From assembly GCA_034696485.1 (NCBI GenBank), contig JAQIWT010001403.1, forward strand, positions 1 to 10,944: DNA of 10,944 nucleotides, given 5' to 3'. The notes beneath the pieces are model-generated. The model saw nothing but the letters and a program-made list of their open reading frames with translations. It did no database searches and was not told the DNA's origin. Positions 7,374 to 10,944 of this stretch are shown here, piece by piece. A program made the position numbers and the translations under genes. The DNA is from Isohypsibius dastychi (lineage: Eukaryota > Tardigrada > Eutardigrada > Parachela > Isohypsibiidae). Each line of letters opens with the position of its first letter. Position 1 is the first letter of the stretch.

Positions 7374-7479
7374 AATGTTATTATTCACAGTGAACTAAAT
7401 GGGAGCAAGATAAATGTCGACTCACTCGGAGGCGGAACGTGTGGGGACCTTACGCAGGCGTTTTAAAATGCCGAATTCA

Positions 7480-8525
7480 GTGATAACGACCACAACGATT
7501 GAGAACGGCGATAACGCTACATGATGGGTAGAACGGTAAGAAACAGCACAAAAAAAAGGTTCCGAAATCGGTAAAACTGCCCAACAACGGTTAAAACGCT
7601 CGAAACGGTAAAAAACGACAAAAACGCCCAAAAATGCTCAAACACTCTCAAAACGGTTAAAAACTGCAAAAACTCCCAAAAATAATCAAAAACGCTGAAA
7701 ACGCTCCATAACGGTAAAAACGGCGACAAACAGCAAAAACGCTCAGAAACGGTCAAACGGTCAGAAACGAAGAAGACGATCAAAAACAGCAGATACTGTG
7801 AAAACGCTCAAAAACGATAAAAACGGTCAGAAATGGTTAAAACAATCAGAAATGATAAAAACGGTCATAAACGGTGAGTAACTGTAAAATTGGTCAGAAA
7901 CAGTGAAAACGGTCAGAAACAGTGAAAACGATTAAAAACGCTCAGAAACGGTAAAAACGCTTAGATACGGTAAAAACGCTGAGGAATGGTAAATACGCTA
8001 AAAAAGCGATAAAAGCGTACAACAACGGTAAAACACTTAAAATGGTAGCGAACGGCAAAAACGCCACGCAATGCTCAAAAACGGTGAAAACGCTCAACAA
8101 CATTAGAAACGGCAAAAACGTTCAAAAACAGTAGAAACGGTAAGAAACGATAAAAACGCCCAGGAACAATAAAAACGCTCGAAAACGGTAAAAACAATCA
8201 ACAACGTAACAATATTAAAAACTCTAGAAACGGTCAGAATGATATAAAAGGGCAAAAACACCCAAAAGCGGTTAAAACGCTTGAAAATAGTAACAATGCT
8301 CATAAACGGGAAAAACAGTGAGAAACGGTAAAGACGCTCATAAACGTTCAAAAACCGTGAAACCGTACAACAGATCGTCCGCAAACGGCAGAAACGGTAA
8401 AAACGGTATAACCGTGGATAATCCGAGCTGATCAGTTTTTCGTTACTCCAGCATTCAGAAAACGGCAAAAAATGTAAAAAAACGCTGCCAAGCGGTCGAA
8501 ACGGGAGAAATAATGGCAAAAAATG
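7480..8525. repeat. Degenerate A-rich minisatellite array B, inverted relative to array A
   Basis: About 1 kb of top strand repeats halves such as aaaaacggtc, agaaacggta and aaaacgctca. The commonest pair, aaacggtcagaaacggtaaa, is the reverse complement of the unit of array A at 2101-2515. A second half-type with cgctca is frequent here and not prominent in array A. The array is longer and more diverged than A. Long minus-strand open frames through it (for example 8103-8519) are low-complexity Phe/Arg/Leu products of the repeat, not genes. Confidence 0.9.
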
Positions 8526-8573
8526 GTCCGCTGTTTAATATCTCGGTACAAACCGTGCCATATCTAAGTCAAA

Positions 8574-8840
8574 TTGCTCCGAAAGGATGTTCCGAGATCG
8601 ACAGTAGTCACCCCGCAATTACAAGAATTTGGGTCGGTAGATGGCCATTTCGTTCATTGGATAGTAAGAACCCTGGCAGAAAAAACCTTGCTCGAATATA
8701 AACAAATATCAGACTTTCTTATCTTCTCATCATTTACGACAGTTATTCCTAGATATCACGTAAACCATTTCGGAAGCGCAGTTGCTATATGTCCACCAGC
8801 ATCGCGCAAACCGTGTTTTTGGAAACTGTTGATGACATAG
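8574..8840 (+). CDS. Unassigned open frame, possible exon
   Basis: Eighty-eight codons are open, including SVDGHFVHWIVRTLAEKTLL followed by EYKQISDFLIF, which has protein-like composition. Donor-like GTAAGA occurs inside (8665) and an acceptor-like tacgacag at about 8740, so only part may be exon. An overlapping frame at 8513-8701 is also open. No family recognised; chance is a real alternative. Confidence 0.2.
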   Translation: MLRKDVPRSTVVTPQLQEFGSVDGHFVHWIVRTLAEKTLLEYKQISDFLIFSSFTTVIPRYHVNHFGSAVAICPPASRKPCFWKLLMT

Positions 8841-8897
8841 CCAATATAATCTAACCACATGTTTTCTCAAGGGTTACCGCACTTATAAGAGGTCCGA

Positions 8898-9206
8898 ATG
8901 CTGAAACATCTATCATTTCTCTCGGTGCCTTTGAACGTCACTCATCTTCAACCACGAGAAAACGCAGATGTCAGGATAAATCCGGACGCACGTGATTTCC
9001 GAACCCCATTTAAAAGAAAGGTCGTTCTTTGCAATCTAAGGAAAAATTCAATCGTCCCGCTGATAAATTCAAACGCTACACAGAATGTCAAAGCTTTATT
9101 TCCACGTTATGTTTGTAGTTTCAGCGACGGTAAGCCTCCAGCTAGTCGTGGGTTGTGTCACATCACTGCCGTGCTACTACGTGGGATGAATGCTGCACTG
9201 GGTTAA
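8898..9206 (+). CDS. Unassigned open frame, possible exon
   Basis: This is the longest open frame outside the repeats in the right half (102 codons). It contains NADVRINPDARDFRTPFKRK and a strong donor-like GACG|GTAAGC at 9130. A second frame over part of it also looks protein-like (KEKFNRPADKFKRYTECQSF, 9040-9100), so the true frame, if any, is unclear. No family recognised. Confidence 0.22.
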   Translation: MLKHLSFLSVPLNVTHLQPRENADVRINPDARDFRTPFKRKVVLCNLRKNSIVPLINSNATQNVKALFPRYVCSFSDGKPPASRGLCHITAVLLRGMNAALG

Positions 9207-9546
9207 CGTGTAACCCATCAATCGAGACTTGTGTGCGGGTAAAGTTCGATTTTTCAATCCTAATTGTAGCCTTCAAATCGTCAACAGCTTTCTTTGAAGA
9301 GCGACTGCGCGAGCGGTGAGCCCGGTTGTGATCCGCCAGGTGACGGGAATGTTCCTTGCGAAAAATTTGAAATTTTGCCCGTGCCCAAAAGGTGCTTGTA
9401 ATGGTTGTCGAACTAAAAGAACCCTATCACACTAACAAATCGGACCTTGAATGGCTGCTATCTGTCCATTGCACTGAATCATGGCTTTTTATTAAACGAA
9501 AACGGGGGAGCTCGAAACAAATAGCATCACATTCACATACTCGACA

Positions 9547-9828
9547 ATGGTAACTTCAACATTCTGTCTGCACTCGGTGATCATATTTACAGAAGTCTCG
9601 GAAACTTTGCTACTTCTTCTTCATGAAGAGCCCGTAAACTCGAAGAACAAAACTTTGCTGGAACAGAAATGTTTGTTCGTGGTTAGTTTTCCTCGTTTGT
9701 CAGATATAGTTTCGGCAGATGATCAACAATATAACATTAAATCCAGCCTACTGAGAACAGAATCCCGAATTTTCGCCGCCGTTATTCGAGTTCCGAGTGG
9801 ACTGAATAACACAACTTGCGGTTTTTAA
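9547..9828 (+). CDS. Unassigned open frame, possible exon
   Basis: Ninety-three codons are open to TAA at 9826-9828. The part after an acceptor-like catatttacag (about 9592) reads EVSETLLLLLHEEPVNSKNK, then later SADDQQYNIKSSLLRTESRI. An internal gttagt...tttgtcag (9682-9709) could be a 28-nt skip but is shorter than any intron in the main gene. No family recognised. Confidence 0.2.
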   Translation: MVTSTFCLHSVIIFTEVSETLLLLLHEEPVNSKNKTLLEQKCLFVVSFPRLSDIVSADDQQYNIKSSLLRTESRIFAAVIRVPSGLNNTTCGF

Positions 9829-10067
9829 AAACCAAAGAAAAAGCGTGTCTGTAATGTTGATTGATTCTTAATCACTTCCGATAAAAATGTTTCCCATGCT
9901 CTCCTTATGCTCCGGGCAAATTCGTTAATCCGATTTGTTTCTCAGAATATTCGCTTTTCATGGCTACAATCTTCACGTGGTAGGTTGGGTTTCCAGATGT
10001 CCAGCGTTAGGAAAGTTTTGGTAAATTTGGAACAATTTAAGGTTGAGAAAACCAAGTTCTGAGTAAA

Positions 10068-10148
10068 TCAACTATTTTGCCCGCTCAACTATTTTGCCCA
10101 GCAAATATGTCAATCAGTTGAATCAACTATTCAACTATTTTGCCCGCT
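10068..10148. repeat. Short tandem/interspersed repeat, 17-18 nt unit
   Basis: The unit tcaactattttgcccgc occurs at 10068-10084, 10085-10102 (with one extra base) and 10131-10148, with a truncated copy tcaactat at 10123-10130. The 20 bases between the second and third copies are unrelated. A shortened related string (attttgcccg) occurs at about 9373. Confidence 0.75.
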
Positions 10149-10602
10149 AGAAATGCTTTCGGAAAATCAATTCGGTTTTGATGTCGAACATCATGATTGT
10201 TTGCACTGTCTGCTCTGTGAATTATTAATCCAAACAAAATCTTCACAAAATTATTCATTGGTTGTGACAGCAATGCACCGGACAGACTTCTACATGAATT
10301 GCTTCTATAATTCACTCGTTTCGTGCTTCTCTGTGTCCCAACTCAACGTAGTATTTTTGGAATCTTATGCGTACAGATGTTGGACAAAAGTGCGCATTAG
10401 GAAACAAATTCGTCGCACTACTTACTTTGCTTCAGTGTAAAGTATGTCACTACTAGTGACTCACTAGCCTATATAGAGTTCAAAAAAGGTTCTCAAGGTA
10501 ATCAAAGCCGTTCGATGCCTGTACCCCTAAACCCCGCGGTTGACTGTCCCCTTTTGCCAGCCCAGACTGTCGACAAAGCCTCGTTCAACTTGATTGCATT
10601 TG

Positions 10603-10634
10603 AGTGAATTTTTGTGAAAAACGATTAGGCTCTC
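10603..10634. repeat. Dispersed repeat, copy 2
   Basis: The bases agtgaatttttgtgaaaaac followed by gattaggctctc resemble 1741-1770, with a two-T insertion and a few substitutions. The flanks show only faint similarity. On the minus strand this area reads KCAGCGEPNRFSQKFTQ, which includes a Cys-x2-Cys, but the frame is too short to call. Confidence 0.45.
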
Positions 10635-10944
10635 CGCATCCAGCGCATTTCAAGAGAAAGAAGCCTCTCAACGCCATGTGGATGGATTATGACCTCTGCG
10701 AGACCGAGAGGCTCGTTGAGATAGAGATGCACACTCCTAAATGGCACCAGTCAGTAGGACCCTTATATGCAGCAAACGGATAGAAGACGGACTGGCTGAT
10801 TACGCGTTGTCACTCTGCTCTACGCGTAGAAAAGAACCGTTTCTGACACTGATCTCGCAGAATAGAATTCAGCCCGCACTGCTTACGTGCTCAGATAACT
10901 GGCGCCGTTCGAAATGTTCGATTTGTTCGCCTATCCGTCACCAG

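Larger units (their letters stand above)
9829..10944. other. Region with nothing recognised apart from small repeats
   Basis: No supported gene is seen. It contains a short tandem repeat (10068-10148), the second dispersed-repeat copy (10603-10634) and one isolated minisatellite-like unit near 10838 (accgtttctgac). A 95-codon open frame at 10153-10440 is Cys/Ser/Phe-rich with no motif and no splice support. Confidence 0.4.

Noticed and set aside
8103-8519. 138-codon minus-strand open frame
   Set aside because: It lies entirely in minisatellite array B and its Phe/Arg/Leu-rich product is the repeat unit translated in a stop-free frame. The minus-strand frames at 7422-7631 and 7517-7783 are rejected for the same reason.
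10153-10440. 95-codon open frame
   Set aside because: Cys/Phe/Ser-rich composition without domain pattern or splice context; a minus-strand frame overlaps it equally well.
10605-10783. HMG-box-like string KKPLNAM in a 59-codon frame
   Set aside because: Only the first residues resemble an HMG box; the following MWMDYDLCETERLVEIE lacks the helix pattern, and the region overlaps a dispersed repeat.

Overview
The window looks like nuclear DNA of a eukaryote with compact genes, most likely a small-genome invertebrate, though the sequence alone does not fix the taxon. The evidence is a forward-strand gene region at about 4.36-7.37 kb that only makes sense as short exons joined across GT-AG introns of 53-122 nt. 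It carries a J-domain with an HPD tripeptide, a C-terminal PHD-type C4HC3 zinc finger and an AATAAA signal. There is no bacterial-style gene packing. The window also holds long degenerate minisatellite arrays.

Layout. 1-2095: no supportable gene; a few short ORFs and one copy of a dispersed repeat. About 2100-2515: T-rich minisatellite with a 19-nt unit. About 2516-3456: nothing recognised. 3457-4175: AT-rich, with two possible exons. 4121-4324: a 54-bp inverted duplication whose arm differences are mostly synonymous in one reading frame. 4358-4735: a two-exon J-domain gene whose first exon has one G too many in a run of nine. 4740-7152: a multi-exon gene (about 510 codons in my model) with a basic nuclear-localisation-like start, an acidic Leu/Ile/Asp/Glu segment, unrecognised middle exons and a C-terminal PHD finger; AATAAA follows at 7368. 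About 7480-8525: a 1-kb A-rich minisatellite of the same family as the first array but in inverted orientation. 8526-10944: ORFs of uncertain status, a short tandem repeat and a second copy of the dispersed repeat.

How the genes relate. The J-domain stop codon and the next ATG are four bases apart. A GT-AG intron from 4629 to 4746 would join the J-domain to the second gene exactly in phase. The locus may therefore be two adjacent genes, or one gene making a short J-domain protein and a long J-domain/PHD protein by alternative splicing. The poly-G frameshift and an in-frame TGA at 6035 leave open whether the locus is intact with sequence errors or a young pseudogene. All exon joins are inferred by eye from splice signals and phase; RNA evidence would decide them.
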